Source: Fodinibacter sp963763015 (lineage in GTDB: Bacteria > Actinomycetota > Actinomycetes > Actinomycetales > Dermatophilaceae). From it: a stretch of DNA of 64,000 nt. The position numbers and the translations under genes are program-made. Below the pieces are notes generated by a model. The model saw only the letters and a list, made by a program, of their open reading frames with translations. It had not been told where the DNA came from and searched no databases. How positions within the stretch are numbered: position 1 is the first letter of the stretch; every line of letters begins with the position of its first letter. Location: positions 1 to 64,000 of the forward strand of contig CAVXML010000013.1 in NCBI GenBank assembly GCA_963763015.1, read 5' to 3'. Positions 46,638-55,760 of this stretch are shown here, piece by piece.

Positions 46638-46685
46638 CCGACCCTCGTCCCCGGGTTCCCCGGGAGCCGCCGTATCGGCTCCCGC

Positions 46686-46943
46686 TCACCCCTGCCGGCT
46701 GATCCTTGCCTCGGCGCGGTCGAGCCACGTGCTGCAGTGCGCCGCGAGGACCTCCGCTCGCTGCCAGAGGTCCATGCTCTCCTGGAGACCGACCTGCCCG
46801 CCCTCGAGCCGCGCAACGATCTCGACGAGCTCGTCGCGCGCCTGCTCGTAGCTCATCCCGGCGATGTCGGCGTGCTCGGCAGCGGACGCCTCGGGGGCCT
46901 CCTCCGGCGCGTCCCCGGTCGCGTCTCCTGCCTTCCTCGCCAC
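46686..46943 (-). CDS. xseB: Exodeoxyribonuclease VII small subunit
   Basis: An 85-residue helical protein: GMSYEQARDELVEIVARLEG, then GQVGLQESMDLWQRAEVLAA, is diagnostic of XseB. It binds XseA to form ExoVII, which degrades single-stranded DNA from both ends. The first 20 residues (Gly/Asp/Glu/Ala-rich) are extra. GTG 46943 begins 10 nt after the xseA stop, so the two genes form one operon. Confidence 0.93.
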   Translation of the reverse strand: MARKAGDATGDAPEEAPEASAAEHADIAGMSYEQARDELVEIVARLEGGQVGLQESMDLWQRAEVLAAHCSTWLDRAEARISRQG

Positions 46944-46953
46944 GCCGGCCAGC

Positions 46954-48213
46954 CTAGTCGGCGCTGCCGACGGTCCGGACGCCGAAGTCGCCGCGCGCCA
47001 CCCGCACCCGGAGCAGCTGACCGACGTCGAGGTCGCCCGCGTCCAGGACCACGGAGCCGTCGGGCCGCTGGACGATGGCGTACCCCCGGTCGAGCGTCGA
47101 CTGCGGGGAGAGGGTGCGCAGCTGGGAGCGGAGGTAGGCCGTGTGGTCGCGCGCGCGGTGGAGCTGGCCCTCGAACCGGCGTCGTGCGCGGTCGCGCAGC
47201 GCCTCGACAACGGCACGCTGCGACCGCACGAAGGCTCCCTTGTCGACGAGCACCGGCCTGCTGCTCAGCTCGACGAGCCGTCGCCGCTCGTGCTCCACCC
47301 GCGTCCGAAGCGCCCGGCGCCCCCGGTGCAGCGCCGCGTCGACGGCGGCCCGCTCGGCCTCGGCGTCGGGGACGACCGCCTTCGCGGCGTCCGTGGGCGT
47401 TGAGGCGCGGTGGTCGGCCACCAGGTCCAGGAGTGGCACGTCGACGTCGTGGCCGATCGCGCTGACGACGGGGGTGCGGGCCGCGGCCACCGCTCGGAGC
47501 AGCGTCTCGTTGCTGAACGGCAGGAGGTCCTCGACCCCACCACCGCCACGGGCGATGATGACGACGTCGACCTCGGGGTGGGCGTCGAGCTCCACGAGCG
47601 CCGCAGTGACCTCCTGGACGGCACTCGGTCCCTGCACCGCCACCTGCCGCACCTCGAACCGGGTGGCGGGCCACCGGCGAAGGGCGTTCTCGACGACGTC
47701 GCGCTCGGCCGCGCTGGCGCGGCCACACACCAGCCCCACCCTCCGGGGCAGGAAGGGCAGTGCCCGCTTGCGGTCGCGGTCGAACAGCCCCTCCTGCGCA
47801 AGGTGCCGTTTGAGGTACTCCAGTCGGGCGAGCAGCTCACCCACGCCGACCGGCCGGATCTGCCGTGCGTCGAGGACCAGGCTCCCGCGCTGGGTCCAGA
47901 AGACCGGCTTCGCCTGGAGCACCACGCGCGCCCCCTCGCCGAGCGGGCCCGGCATCGCGTCGAGTGCGTTGACGTGGATGGACACGGACAGGCTCATGTC
48001 CACGTCGGGGTCGCGGAGCGTGAGGTACGCCGTCCGGGCCCCGGGCCGGCGGGTGAGCTGGACCACCTGACCCTCCACCCAGAGCACCGACATCTTCTCG
48101 ACGTACTCGGAGATCTTCAGTGAGAGCAGCCGCACCGGCCAGGGGTGCTCGGCCGTCGTGTCGACCGCGCGCTCGGGCAAGGGCCCACGAGCCGACGCCG
48201 CCGAGGTGCTCAT
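46954..48213 (-). CDS. xseA: Exodeoxyribonuclease VII large subunit
   Basis: A 419-residue catalytic subunit. An N-terminal OB fold (VRLLSLKISEYVEKMSVLWV, then EGQVVQLTRRP) is followed by the catalytic region PFLPRRVGLVCGRASAAERD, VVIIARGGGGVEDLLPFSNE and VVSAIGHDVDVPLLDLVADH, then a coiled coil and the terminal LDRGYAIVQ. ATG 48213 follows a minus-strand TAGAGT at 48226-48221 with seven bases between, so the message is probably leaderless. Confidence 0.95.
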   Translation of the reverse strand: MSTSAASARGPLPERAVDTTAEHPWPVRLLSLKISEYVEKMSVLWVEGQVVQLTRRPGARTAYLTLRDPDVDMSLSVSIHVNALDAMPGPLGEGARVVLQAKPVFWTQRGSLVLDARQIRPVGVGELLARLEYLKRHLAQEGLFDRDRKRALPFLPRRVGLVCGRASAAERDVVENALRRWPATRFEVRQVAVQGPSAVQEVTAALVELDAHPEVDVVIIARGGGGVEDLLPFSNETLLRAVAAARTPVVSAIGHDVDVPLLDLVADHRASTPTDAAKAVVPDAEAERAAVDAALHRGRRALRTRVEHERRRLVELSSRPVLVDKGAFVRSQRAVVEALRDRARRRFEGQLHRARDHTAYLRSQLRTLSPQSTLDRGYAIVQRPDGSVVLDAGDLDVGQLLRVRVARGDFGVRTVGSAD

Positions 48214-48546
48214 GGCGAGCACTCTAGGAGGCCGGGCCGTCGGCGGCTCTGGCGACCGGACCGTCAAGGCTCATCGGTACCGCGGAGGTGCTCGGGACCA
48301 TCCGGCTCGTCCTCCTGGGGCGACCGGCATCCTCCCTGGCTCATGCCGCTCGCGGCCGCCGGGCCGGCAGTCCTCATGCTGCGCGCGGCGGCCTGCACGC
48401 ATCCCGGCCCGAGTACCCGCTGAGCGTCGGGAACGTCGTCCTCCTCGCCCCTCCGCCTTCGTCGCGTGGCAGTGCTCCGGCCCGGAGGCCTTCTGCCGCC
48501 GTCCCGGGATTCGGGGCACGGCGGGGCGGCACCTACGATGGAGCAC
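48214..48546. promoter_or_regulatory. 333-bp divergent promoter region of xseA and ispH
   Basis: Two -10 elements flank it: minus-strand TAGAGT (48226-48221), 7 nt from xseA, and plus-strand TACGAT (48534-48539), 7 nt from ispH ATG 48547. The second also overlaps the alternative ATG 48538, which argues against that start. The remaining 300 bases are G+C-rich with one CGGCATCC copy at 48328-48335. I see no gene, RNA or strong terminator there. Confidence 0.55.
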
Positions 48547-49563
48547 ATGCCGAACTCCACCAAGCGCGTGCTCCTCGCCGCCCCGCGCGGCTACTGCGCG
48601 GGCGTGGACCGGGCCGTCGTGACGGTCGAGAAGGCCCTGGAGCTCTACGGGGCGCCGGTCTACGTGCGCAAGCAGATCGTGCACAACGTGCACGTCGTGA
48701 CGACGCTCGAGAAGCGCGGCGCGATCTTCGTCGACGAGACCGACGAGGTGCCCGAGGGCGCCACGGTGGTCCTGTCCGCGCACGGGGTCGCCCCCGTCGT
48801 GCACGAGGAGGCGCGCGCCCGCTCGCTTCGCAGCATCGACGCCACCTGCCCGCTCGTGACGAAGGTGCACCGGGAGGCCGTGCGCTTCGCCGACGCCGAC
48901 TACGACATCCTCCTCATCGGCCACGAGGGCCATGAGGAGGTCGTCGGCACGGCCGGCGAGGCGCCCGAGCACATCCAGCTCGTCGACGGCCCGGACGACG
49001 TCGCCAACGTGACCGTGCGCGACCCCGACAAGGTCGTGTGGCTCTCTCAGACCACCCTGTCGGTCGACGAGACGATGGAGACCGTGCGCCGGTTGCGGGA
49101 ACGCTTCCCCTCGCTGCAGGACCCGCCCAGCGACGACATCTGCTACGCCACCCAGAACCGCCAGCTCGCCGTGAAGCAGATGGCCGCGCAGTGCGACCTC
49201 ATGCTCGTCATCGGCTCGCGAAACTCGTCGAACTCGGTGCGCCTGGTGGAGGTGGCGCTCGAGCACGGTTCGCGCGCAGGCCATCTGGTGGACTACGCCG
49301 ACCAGGTCGACGAGGCCTGGCTCGACGGGGTCTCCACGGTGGGCGTCACGTCGGGCGCGTCGGTGCCCGAGATCCTGGTGCGTGAGGTGCTCGAGCACCT
49401 CGCAGCGCGTGGGTTCGCCGACGTCACCCCGGTCGTCGCGGCCGAGGAGTCGATCATGTTCTCGCTGCCCACCGAGATCCGCCGCGACCTCAAGGCGGCC
49501 GGGATGTCGGACAGGATGCGGCACGACGCGAGCTTCGCGGGCGCCGGCTCGGCGCTGCACTGA
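48547..49563 (+). CDS. ispH: 4-hydroxy-3-methylbut-2-enyl diphosphate reductase
   Basis: A 338-residue [4Fe-4S] enzyme, last step of the MEP isoprenoid pathway. Cluster cysteines are in APRGYCAGVDRA, SIDATCPLVTKVH and the QCDLMLVIGSRNSSNSVRLV region. Active-site motifs HNVHVV, SAHGV and the Glu in the TEVDEVP-like segment DETDEVPEG are present. Frame intact. The protein begins MPNSTKRVLLAAPRGYCAG with a probable leaderless start. Confidence 0.96.
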   Translation: MPNSTKRVLLAAPRGYCAGVDRAVVTVEKALELYGAPVYVRKQIVHNVHVVTTLEKRGAIFVDETDEVPEGATVVLSAHGVAPVVHEEARARSLRSIDATCPLVTKVHREAVRFADADYDILLIGHEGHEEVVGTAGEAPEHIQLVDGPDDVANVTVRDPDKVVWLSQTTLSVDETMETVRRLRERFPSLQDPPSDDICYATQNRQLAVKQMAAQCDLMLVIGSRNSSNSVRLVEVALEHGSRAGHLVDYADQVDEAWLDGVSTVGVTSGASVPEILVREVLEHLAARGFADVTPVVAAEESIMFSLPTEIRRDLKAAGMSDRMRHDASFAGAGSALH

Positions 49564-49590
49564 GGTCGGATGCCGGGAGGAGCGGATGCC

Positions 49591-50076
49591 GTGGACGCGC
49601 CGGTGACGGTTGCCTCCAGTCCGGCCGACTTCGTGCTCGCTGGCCGGCTGCTCCACGACTTCAACACCGAGTACGACGACCCCACCCCGGGCCCGCAGGT
49701 CCTGGCGGCCCGAGTGGGCGCCCTTGTCACGGACGGTTCCACCGAGGTGCTGCTCGTGGGTGAGGGGGAGGGCGAGGGGGTCGCGGTACTGCGTTTCCGC
49801 CCGTCGCTGTGGAGCGGGGCCGAGGAGTGCTACCTCGCCGAGCTCTACGTGCGGCCCGCTCGACGAGGCAGGGGTCTCGGCCGGGCGCTGCTGCGAGCGG
49901 CCGTCGGCCGGGCGCGAGCCCGCGGCTGCGACTTCATGGACCTCGCGACGAGCGAGGACGACGTGGGAGCCAGGCACCTCTACGAGTCCGAGGGCTTCCG
50001 GCGCACCGAGGGCGAGGGCGGCCCCCTGACCTTCCACTACGAGCGCGACCTGCAGCCTCTCACCCCGCCCGGGTGA
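49591..50076 (+). CDS. GNAT-family N-acetyltransferase
   Basis: A 161-residue acetyltransferase with the acetyl-CoA loop RPARRGRGLGRALLRAAVGR (Q/RxxGxG/A) and motif B DDVGARHLYESEGFRRTEGE. The acceptor is unknown. GTG 49591 has GGGAGGA nine bases upstream; ATG 49570 would add seven residues. A GGATGCCG copy lies on each side of the ribosome binding site. Confidence 0.85.
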   Translation: MDAPVTVASSPADFVLAGRLLHDFNTEYDDPTPGPQVLAARVGALVTDGSTEVLLVGEGEGEGVAVLRFRPSLWSGAEECYLAELYVRPARRGRGLGRALLRAAVGRARARGCDFMDLATSEDDVGARHLYESEGFRRTEGEGGPLTFHYERDLQPLTPPG

Positions 50077-50124
50077 TGCCCACCGACCTCGGCGTCGCCA
50101 CGATCGCACTGTAGGCCGAAGAGA

Positions 50125-50148
50125 GCGCCGTCCGTGGGCGGACGGCGC
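50125..50148 (+). terminator. Hairpin after the GNAT gene
   Basis: Perfect 10-bp stem GCGCCGTCCG / CGGACGGCGC with TGGG loop, 48 nt after the stop. The possible GTG start of the next gene at 50134 lies inside it, which makes that start unlikely. Confidence 0.7.
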
Positions 50149-50178
50149 CCGGGACGCGGGAAGGACGGTGGTCGCCCG

Positions 50179-51966
50179 GTGAGCGTGCCCACCGCCCCGC
50201 CGCAGTCACGACGCCGGAGTGACATCCTGCGGGAGTTCGTGCCCGGCATCGCCCTCTTCCGCAGCTACCAGCGGGGCTGGCTGGGCAAGGACATCGTGGC
50301 CGGCCTCGTGCTGTCCGCCCTGCTGGTGCCCCAGGGCATGGCGTATGCCGAGCTCGCCGGCCTGCCGCCCGTGACGGGTCTGTACACGTCCATCATGTGC
50401 CTGCTCGGGTACGCGCTGTTCGGCCCCTCGCGGATCCTGGTGCTCGGCCCCGACTCCTCGCTGGGGCCGATGATCGCGGCCACCATCGCGCCGCTCGCGC
50501 TTGCGGGAGGGGACCCCGACAGGGCGGTGGCGCTGGCCTCGGTGCTGGCGGTGCTCGTGGGGGTCGTCATGACGGTGGCGGGGTTCGCCCACCTGGGCTT
50601 CATCGCGGACCTGCTGTCGAAGCCGACCCAGATCGGGTACATGAACGGCCTCGCGGTCACCATCGTCGTGGGCCAGCTGCCCAAGCTGCTCGGGTTCTCG
50701 GTCGACGCCGACGGCCTGATCGGGGAGGCCATGGGGTTCGTCGAGGGGGTCGTCGACCAGCTCGTGAACCCCACCGCTGCCGTCATCGGTGTGGGTTCCC
50801 TGGTCGGCATCCTGCTCCTGCAGCGACTGGTGCCGCGCCTTCCCGCCGTGCTCGTCGTCGTGGTGCTCGGAGCACTGGCGGTCAACGTGTTCGGCCTGCA
50901 GGACGACGGCGTGGACACGATCGGCGTCCTGCCACAGGGTTTCCCGCCGCTGACCGTCCCCACCCTGGCGTGGGGCGACCTGCCCGAGCTCTTCCTCGGC
51001 GCGGTGGCGATCTCCGTGGTGGCGCTCGCCGACACGATGTCGACCGCCAGCTCGTTCGCGGCGCGCCGCGGGGAACGGGTACGGGGCGACCAGGAGATGA
51101 TCGGTATCGGTGCCGCGAACATCTTCGCCGGCTTCTTCCAGGGCTTCCCGGTGAGCACGAGCGGCTCGCGCACCGCCGTCGCCGAGCAGGCCGGTTCACG
51201 GTCGCAGGTGACCGGGGTCGTGGGTGCCGCGGTGATCACGGTGGTGCTGGTCTTCGCCACGGGGCTCATGCAGTACGTTCCCCAGCCGACCCTGGGCGCC
51301 ATCGTGATCGCCGCCGCACTCTCCCTGGCGGACCTGCCGGCCACCCGACGCCTGTGGCACCAGCGCCGCACCGAGTTCACCCTGTCGATCGCGGCGTTCC
51401 TCGGCGTGGCCCTGCTCGGGGTGCTGCCCGGCATCCTGCTGGCGATCACGCTGTCGATCCTCAACGTCTTCCGGCGGGTGTGGTGGCCGCACCAGGCAGA
51501 GCTCGGACGGGTCGACGGCCTCGCAGGGCTGCACGACACGGAGACCTACCCGCACTCGGAGCTGCTTCCCGGCCTCGTGGTCTACCGGTTCGACGCACCC
51601 CTGATCTTCGCCAACTCGCGGATGTTCGGCGACGCCGTCCGGGCCATGGCGGAGGAGCAGCCCGACCTGCGGTGGGTCATCGTGGCTGCCGAACCCGTGA
51701 CCGACGTCGACACGACGGCAGCCGACATGCTCGTCGAGCTCGACTCGTGGTTGAACGACCGCGGGGTGTCGCTGGCCTTCGCGGAGGTGAAGGATCCGGT
51801 GCGGGCGAAGATCCAGCGCTACGAGCTGGAGCGCACGATCGACCCCGCTCACTTCTACCCAACACTCGACGAGGCCGTCGCCGCGTACATGGCCGAGACG
51901 GGCGCGACGTGGCAGGACCCCAACCACAGCCGGAAGAGGAACGACCGTGACGACACAGCTGGATGA
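50179..51966 (+). CDS. SulP family inorganic anion transporter with STAS domain
   Basis: A 595-residue SLC26-type permease. The transmembrane core starts DIVAGLVLSALLVPQGMAYA, AELAGLPPVTGLYTSIM, with the sulfate-transporter signature region; about 14 membrane segments run to LAITLSILNVF. The C-terminal STAS domain is VVYRFDAPLIFANSRMFGDA to DVDTTAADMLVELDSWLNDR. Substrate could be sulfate, bicarbonate or another anion. GTG 50179 is chosen because the earlier GTG 50134 is inside a terminator. Its last 20 nt overlap the DAG kinase-like gene. Confidence 0.9.
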   Translation: MSVPTAPPQSRRRSDILREFVPGIALFRSYQRGWLGKDIVAGLVLSALLVPQGMAYAELAGLPPVTGLYTSIMCLLGYALFGPSRILVLGPDSSLGPMIAATIAPLALAGGDPDRAVALASVLAVLVGVVMTVAGFAHLGFIADLLSKPTQIGYMNGLAVTIVVGQLPKLLGFSVDADGLIGEAMGFVEGVVDQLVNPTAAVIGVGSLVGILLLQRLVPRLPAVLVVVVLGALAVNVFGLQDDGVDTIGVLPQGFPPLTVPTLAWGDLPELFLGAVAISVVALADTMSTASSFAARRGERVRGDQEMIGIGAANIFAGFFQGFPVSTSGSRTAVAEQAGSRSQVTGVVGAAVITVVLVFATGLMQYVPQPTLGAIVIAAALSLADLPATRRLWHQRRTEFTLSIAAFLGVALLGVLPGILLAITLSILNVFRRVWWPHQAELGRVDGLAGLHDTETYPHSELLPGLVVYRFDAPLIFANSRMFGDAVRAMAEEQPDLRWVIVAAEPVTDVDTTAADMLVELDSWLNDRGVSLAFAEVKDPVRAKIQRYELERTIDPAHFYPTLDEAVAAYMAETGATWQDPNHSRKRNDRDDTAG

Positions 51967-53308
51967 GCGCACCCGCCCCCCGCGGCAGCAGCAGGCCGCT
52001 GCCTGGCTGGCCTACGCGAGCCTGGGACTGGCGGTGGTGTACCTGGTCGTGGTCTCGTTCCGCCGGTGGGAGGTGCTGCTCGCCGGTCTGGTCACCCTGG
52101 CGGGTCTCGTGATCGCGGGGTGGTTCGCGGTGTCTCGGCGGGGCACGACCCGCCTCGTCGCGCTGGGTGCCGGGGTGGCGGCCCTCGTGGTGTTCGTCTG
52201 GGTCATGGTGGCGACCGAGAGCGTGCGCGTCCTCGTGGTGGGCCTGCTCCTGGCCGCGCTCTCGACCGGGGCGGCACGGATGGCTCTTCGGCCCCCGTCG
52301 GTCGACCCCGAGCACGTCCCGACCGCACCTCGGGGCAGTCACGCGGTGCTGATCATGAACCCGTGGAGCGGCGGTGGGAAGGTGGAGCGGTTCGAGCTCG
52401 AGCGGCTCTGTCGTGAGCGCGGCATCGAGCCCATCGTGCTCTCCAGGGGCTCCGACCTGCTGGCGCTGGCGGAGGACGCCGTGGACCGGGGGGCCGACGT
52501 CATCGGCATGGCCGGCGGCGACGGCTCGCAGGCGCTGGTCGCCTCGGTGGCGAGCCGGCACGGCATCCCCATGGTGGTGATCCCGGCGGGCACGCGCAAC
52601 CACTTCGCACTCGACCTCGGGGTCGACCGCGAGGACGTCGTCGGAGCGCTCGACGCCTACGACGAGGGGATCGACCGGCGCATCGACCTCGCGGAGGTCA
52701 ACGGGCGGGTCTTCGTCAACAACGCGTCGATGGGCCTCTACGCGCGGATCGTGCAGTCCGCCGAGTACCGCGACGCCAAGATGCGCACCGCGGCCGACAT
52801 CCTCCCCGACCTCCTCGGCCCGGATGCCGTGCCGCTCGACCTGCGCTTCGCCTTGCCCTCGGGTGACGAGGCGACCTCGGCCAACCTCGTGCTGGTGTCG
52901 AACAACCCCTACCAGCTGTCCCACCTCCGCGGGGCGTCGACGCGACCGCGCCTCGACGTGGGGAAACTCGGCATCGTCTCCGTGCTCGTGCGGGGGGGTG
53001 CCGACGCGGAGAGGTTCGCCGCGCTCGAGGCCGCCGGTCAGGTGAACCGGTTCGCGGGCTGGAACGAGTGGACCGCGACGGAGTTCGTGGTGTCCTCGGC
53101 GGGGCCGGTCGAGGTCGGCGTCGACGGGGAGGCGCTGACCATGGAACCGCCGCTGCGCTTCGTGGTCCGCCCGGGGGCGCTCACGGTGCGGCTGCCGCGG
53201 TCGGTGCTGTCCCGACGGGTCGCCGCCCCCGCAGTCCACGTGGCCTCGGCGCCCACGCTGACCGCCCTGTGGCACACCGCCCTCGGCCGACCGGCCGTGT
53301 CGACGTGA
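51947..53308 (+). CDS. Diacylglycerol/sphingosine kinase-type lipid kinase with N-terminal membrane helices
   Basis: A 453-residue protein. Residues 15-110 hold four hydrophobic segments, and the cytosolic kinase domain follows: AVLIMNPWSGGGKVERFELE, MAGGDGSQALVASVASRHGI (GGDGx nucleotide loop) and PAGTRNHFALDLGVDREDVV. The C-terminal beta-sandwich ends ALTMEPPLRFVVRPGALTV. It likely phosphorylates a membrane lipid. The GTG start lies inside the SulP gene, and its stop overlaps the PAP2 gene, so all three are co-translated. Confidence 0.88.
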   Translation: MTTQLDERTRPPRQQQAAAWLAYASLGLAVVYLVVVSFRRWEVLLAGLVTLAGLVIAGWFAVSRRGTTRLVALGAGVAALVVFVWVMVATESVRVLVVGLLLAALSTGAARMALRPPSVDPEHVPTAPRGSHAVLIMNPWSGGGKVERFELERLCRERGIEPIVLSRGSDLLALAEDAVDRGADVIGMAGGDGSQALVASVASRHGIPMVVIPAGTRNHFALDLGVDREDVVGALDAYDEGIDRRIDLAEVNGRVFVNNASMGLYARIVQSAEYRDAKMRTAADILPDLLGPDAVPLDLRFALPSGDEATSANLVLVSNNPYQLSHLRGASTRPRLDVGKLGIVSVLVRGGADAERFAALEAAGQVNRFAGWNEWTATEFVVSSAGPVEVGVDGEALTMEPPLRFVVRPGALTVRLPRSVLSRRVAAPAVHVASAPTLTALWHTALGRPAVST

Positions 53309-53985
53309 CCGGCAGCGAGCCGACCGGCACCGAGCCGACCGGCACCGAGCCGACCGCCGTGGAACCGGTCGAGGAACGACTGGCCCGTCGCCTGGACGAC
53401 CGGGCCGCCCGTGGTGACCGGGCCGCGGGGAGGGCCTCCGGGCTCCTCCACCGGCTGGGTCGCTACGACCGTGCCATCTACGTCGCCGTGGCCGAGATGT
53501 CCACGCCCTTCCTCGACGTGCCGTTGAGCCGGCTGTCGCACTTCGCCAACCACTCCAAGCCGTGGTTCCTCGTCGCAGCCGGGCTGGCCGTCTTCGGGGG
53601 GCCAACGGGACGCCGGGCAGCGGTGACGGGTGTCGCCGCGATCGGTGCCGCCTCGCTCGTCGTGAACCAGCCGATGAAGCTGATCGGAAACCGCGCCCGG
53701 CCGAACCGGGCGGTCCACGAGGTGCCCGAGGCTCGGTGGGTCCCCATGCCGACGTCGACCTCGTTCCCCTCGGGGCACTCCGCGTCGGCCCTCGCGTTCG
53801 CCGTGGCCGTCGGCGACGTCATCCCCGCCCTGCGCTGGCCACTGCGGCTGGCCGGCGCGACGGTGGCCTTCTCACGGGTCTACACCGGCGTGCACTACCC
53901 CGGTGACGTGCTCGTGGGTGCTGCGACGGGGGCGCTCCTCGGGCGGCTCGTCAGCCGGCTGGGCGAGCGGGTCGCACGGCGCTGA
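53305..53985 (+). CDS. PAP2 superfamily membrane phosphatase
   Basis: A 226-residue protein. A short Thr/Glu/Pro repeat (GTEPTGTEPT) leads into a PAP2 core with all three motifs: KLIGNRARPNRAV, TSFPSGHSASALAF and SRVYTGVHYPGDVLVG. It likely removes phosphate from phosphatidic acid or polyprenyl phosphates on the outer side of the membrane. GTG 53305 overlaps the lipid kinase stop by 4 nt. A kinase and a phosphatase for lipids in one coupled operon imply a reversible step. The 3' end overlaps rmuC tail-to-tail by 35 nt. Confidence 0.9.
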   Translation: MTGSEPTGTEPTGTEPTAVEPVEERLARRLDDRAARGDRAAGRASGLLHRLGRYDRAIYVAVAEMSTPFLDVPLSRLSHFANHSKPWFLVAAGLAVFGGPTGRRAAVTGVAAIGAASLVVNQPMKLIGNRARPNRAVHEVPEARWVPMPTSTSFPSGHSASALAFAVAVGDVIPALRWPLRLAGATVAFSRVYTGVHYPGDVLVGAATGALLGRLVSRLGERVARR

Positions 53986-55147
53986 CCGGCGCCTCGAGGT
54001 CGAGCAACAGCGCGGGCCGCTCCTCGACCGAGGTGGCGGCGTCGATGAGCTCCTGGGCGGTCAGGGGTCGCGGGGCCGTCTCGACCGGTGCCAGTCGCGG
54101 TAGCGCCTCGCCGACGAGGTCGAGGTCGTGCATCCGCCGCGCCGTCACCATCACCCTGGACTCCAGGGCACCGACCATCGCGTTGTAGGCCTCGACGCTG
54201 GCCTGCAGGCTGCGGCCGACCTTGGCGGTGTGGGCCCCGAGGGTGCCGAGGCGCCGGTACAGGTCGCGCCCGAGGTCCAGCAGCTCGCGGGCACTCGCCG
54301 ACAGCGCCTCCTGGTGCCAGGTGAAGGCGACGGTGCGCAGCAGCGCCATGAGTGCGCCGGGGCCGACGAGGACGACGTGCTGCGCCAGGGCGCGTTCGTG
54401 CAGCCCCGGCTGCGCCGCCAGGGCCGCACCGAGCATCGCGTCGCTCGGCACGAAGCAGACGACCATCTCGGGGGTCTCGCGGAAGCCCGACCAGTACTCC
54501 TTCCGGGCGAGGGCGGTGACGTGCCGAGCCAGGCCCTCGGCGTGGTCGCGGAGCAGCGTGGTGCGCTCGTCGTCGTCGATGTCGTCGGACTGCGCGTCGA
54601 GGAAGGCCGTCATGGGCGCCTTGGCGTCGATGACGAGCACCTTGTCGCCGGGCAGCCGCACGACGACGTCAGGTCGCACGGCGCGGCCGTGGCCGCTGAC
54701 CGTCGTGACCTGCTCGTCGAAGTCGCAGCGGCCGATCATGCCGGCGGCCTCGAGCACCCGGCGCAGCTGGACCTCGCCCCACGCGCCCCGAACGGTCGAG
54801 GACCGCAGCGACCCGGCGAGCGAGGCGGTTGCTCGGCCGAGGTGCTGCGTCTCACCCTCCACCCGGGCGAGCAGCGAGCGGATCGAGCCGAACTGCTCCA
54901 TCCGGTCTCGCTCCAGCGACCCCACCTGGTGCTCGACGCGCACGAGTGCGTCCTTCAGGGGCGCCAGCAGGGCGGCGGTCTCCAGGTCCTCGGCAAGGGA
55001 GGTCTCGAGGTCGAGGACGCGTTCCCTCAGCAGGTCACGCTCGGCGACGACGGAGGCCGAGCGCGCGGCATCCACCAGTCTGACCACCAGCACGGCCAGA
55101 CCAGCGCCGACGACGAGACCCAGCGCGCCCCACATCCATCCGCTCAT
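53951..55147 (-). CDS. rmuC: RmuC family DNA recombination protein
   Basis: A 398-residue protein with an N-terminal membrane helix (WGALGLVVGAGLAVLVVRLV), a coiled coil (RDLLRERVLDLETSLAEDLE) and the RmuC nuclease-like domain: STVRGAWGEVQLRRVLEAAG, RPDVVVRLPGDKVLVIDAKA, PMTAF and FVPSDAMLGAAL. RmuC limits inversions at repeats in E. coli. ATG 55147 matches the family start. Confidence 0.92.
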   Translation of the reverse strand: MSGWMWGALGLVVGAGLAVLVVRLVDAARSASVVAERDLLRERVLDLETSLAEDLETAALLAPLKDALVRVEHQVGSLERDRMEQFGSIRSLLARVEGETQHLGRATASLAGSLRSSTVRGAWGEVQLRRVLEAAGMIGRCDFDEQVTTVSGHGRAVRPDVVVRLPGDKVLVIDAKAPMTAFLDAQSDDIDDDERTTLLRDHAEGLARHVTALARKEYWSGFRETPEMVVCFVPSDAMLGAALAAQPGLHERALAQHVVLVGPGALMALLRTVAFTWHQEALSASARELLDLGRDLYRRLGTLGAHTAKVGRSLQASVEAYNAMVGALESRVMVTARRMHDLDLVGEALPRLAPVETAPRPLTAQELIDAATSVEERPALLLDLEAPVSAVRPARPAG

Positions 55148-55187
55148 GGTGGTGACTCTGCCAGCGGGCGCCGACAGCGCCCGCAGG

Positions 55188-55193
55188 TAGCCT
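55188..55193 (+). promoter_or_regulatory. Nudix gene -10 (leaderless type)
   Basis: TAGCCT followed by six bases and ATG 55200; no ribosome binding site between. Confidence 0.5.
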
Positions 55194-55199
55194 CGGGAC

Positions 55200-55706
55200 A
55201 TGCCGGGCCGAGGGGAGAGCGAGGAGGAGCGGTTGCGGCGTATCGCGATCCTCAACACCCGGCTGCCGAAGAAGCGCACGATCGCGCAGGGCCTCCTGCG
55301 CAACCCGGCGGGACAGGTGCTCCTGTGCGAGCTGAGCTACAAGAAGGAGTGGGACCTCCCCGGCGGCGTCGTGGACCCGGGCGAGTCCCCGGCCGCCTGC
55401 GTGGAACGTGAGATCGAGGAGGAGCTGGGCCTGCGGGTCACGGCCGGTCGCCTCCTCGCCGTCAACTGGCTCCCGCCGTGGCGCGGCTGGGAGGACGCGA
55501 TGCTGTACCTCTTCGACCTCGGCGTCCATGCCGACGGCGAGCTCGACCCCGGCCTCTTCCTCCGTCGCGAGATCGCCGCAGCCCACTGGAGAACGGTTGC
55601 CGATGCCGGCCCGCACGTCGCTCCGTACACCGCTCGGATGCTGCAGGTCGCCGTGGACACCGAGCACACGGAATACCTCGAGAACAGCGAACCGGTCGCC
55701 CGCTGA
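55200..55706 (+). CDS. Nudix hydrolase
   Basis: A 168-residue protein with a complete Nudix box GGVVDPGESPAACVEREIEE followed by ELGL, giving GX5EX7REUXEEXGU. The core is preceded by TIAQGLLRNPAGQVLLCELS, YKKEWDLPGG. The substrate is not inferable. Its start lies 52 nt from the divergent rmuC ATG. Confidence 0.9.
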   Translation: MPGRGESEEERLRRIAILNTRLPKKRTIAQGLLRNPAGQVLLCELSYKKEWDLPGGVVDPGESPAACVEREIEEELGLRVTAGRLLAVNWLPPWRGWEDAMLYLFDLGVHADGELDPGLFLRREIAAAHWRTVADAGPHVAPYTARMLQVAVDTEHTEYLENSEPVAR

Positions 55707-55745
55707 CCCCGCCCCGCGTCGCACGGGGTGACCGGGCGACGCAGG

Positions 55746-55751
55746 TAGACT
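55746..55751 (+). promoter_or_regulatory. ychF -10
   Basis: TAGACT in GCAGGTAGACTCTCGGCCTC, nine bases before GTG 55761. Near-leaderless layout. Confidence 0.5.
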
Positions 55752-55760
55752 CTCGGCCTC

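Noticed and set aside
50134..50178. GTG 50134 as start of the SulP gene
   Set aside because: It lies inside a perfect 10-bp hairpin after the previous gene and has no ribosome binding site.
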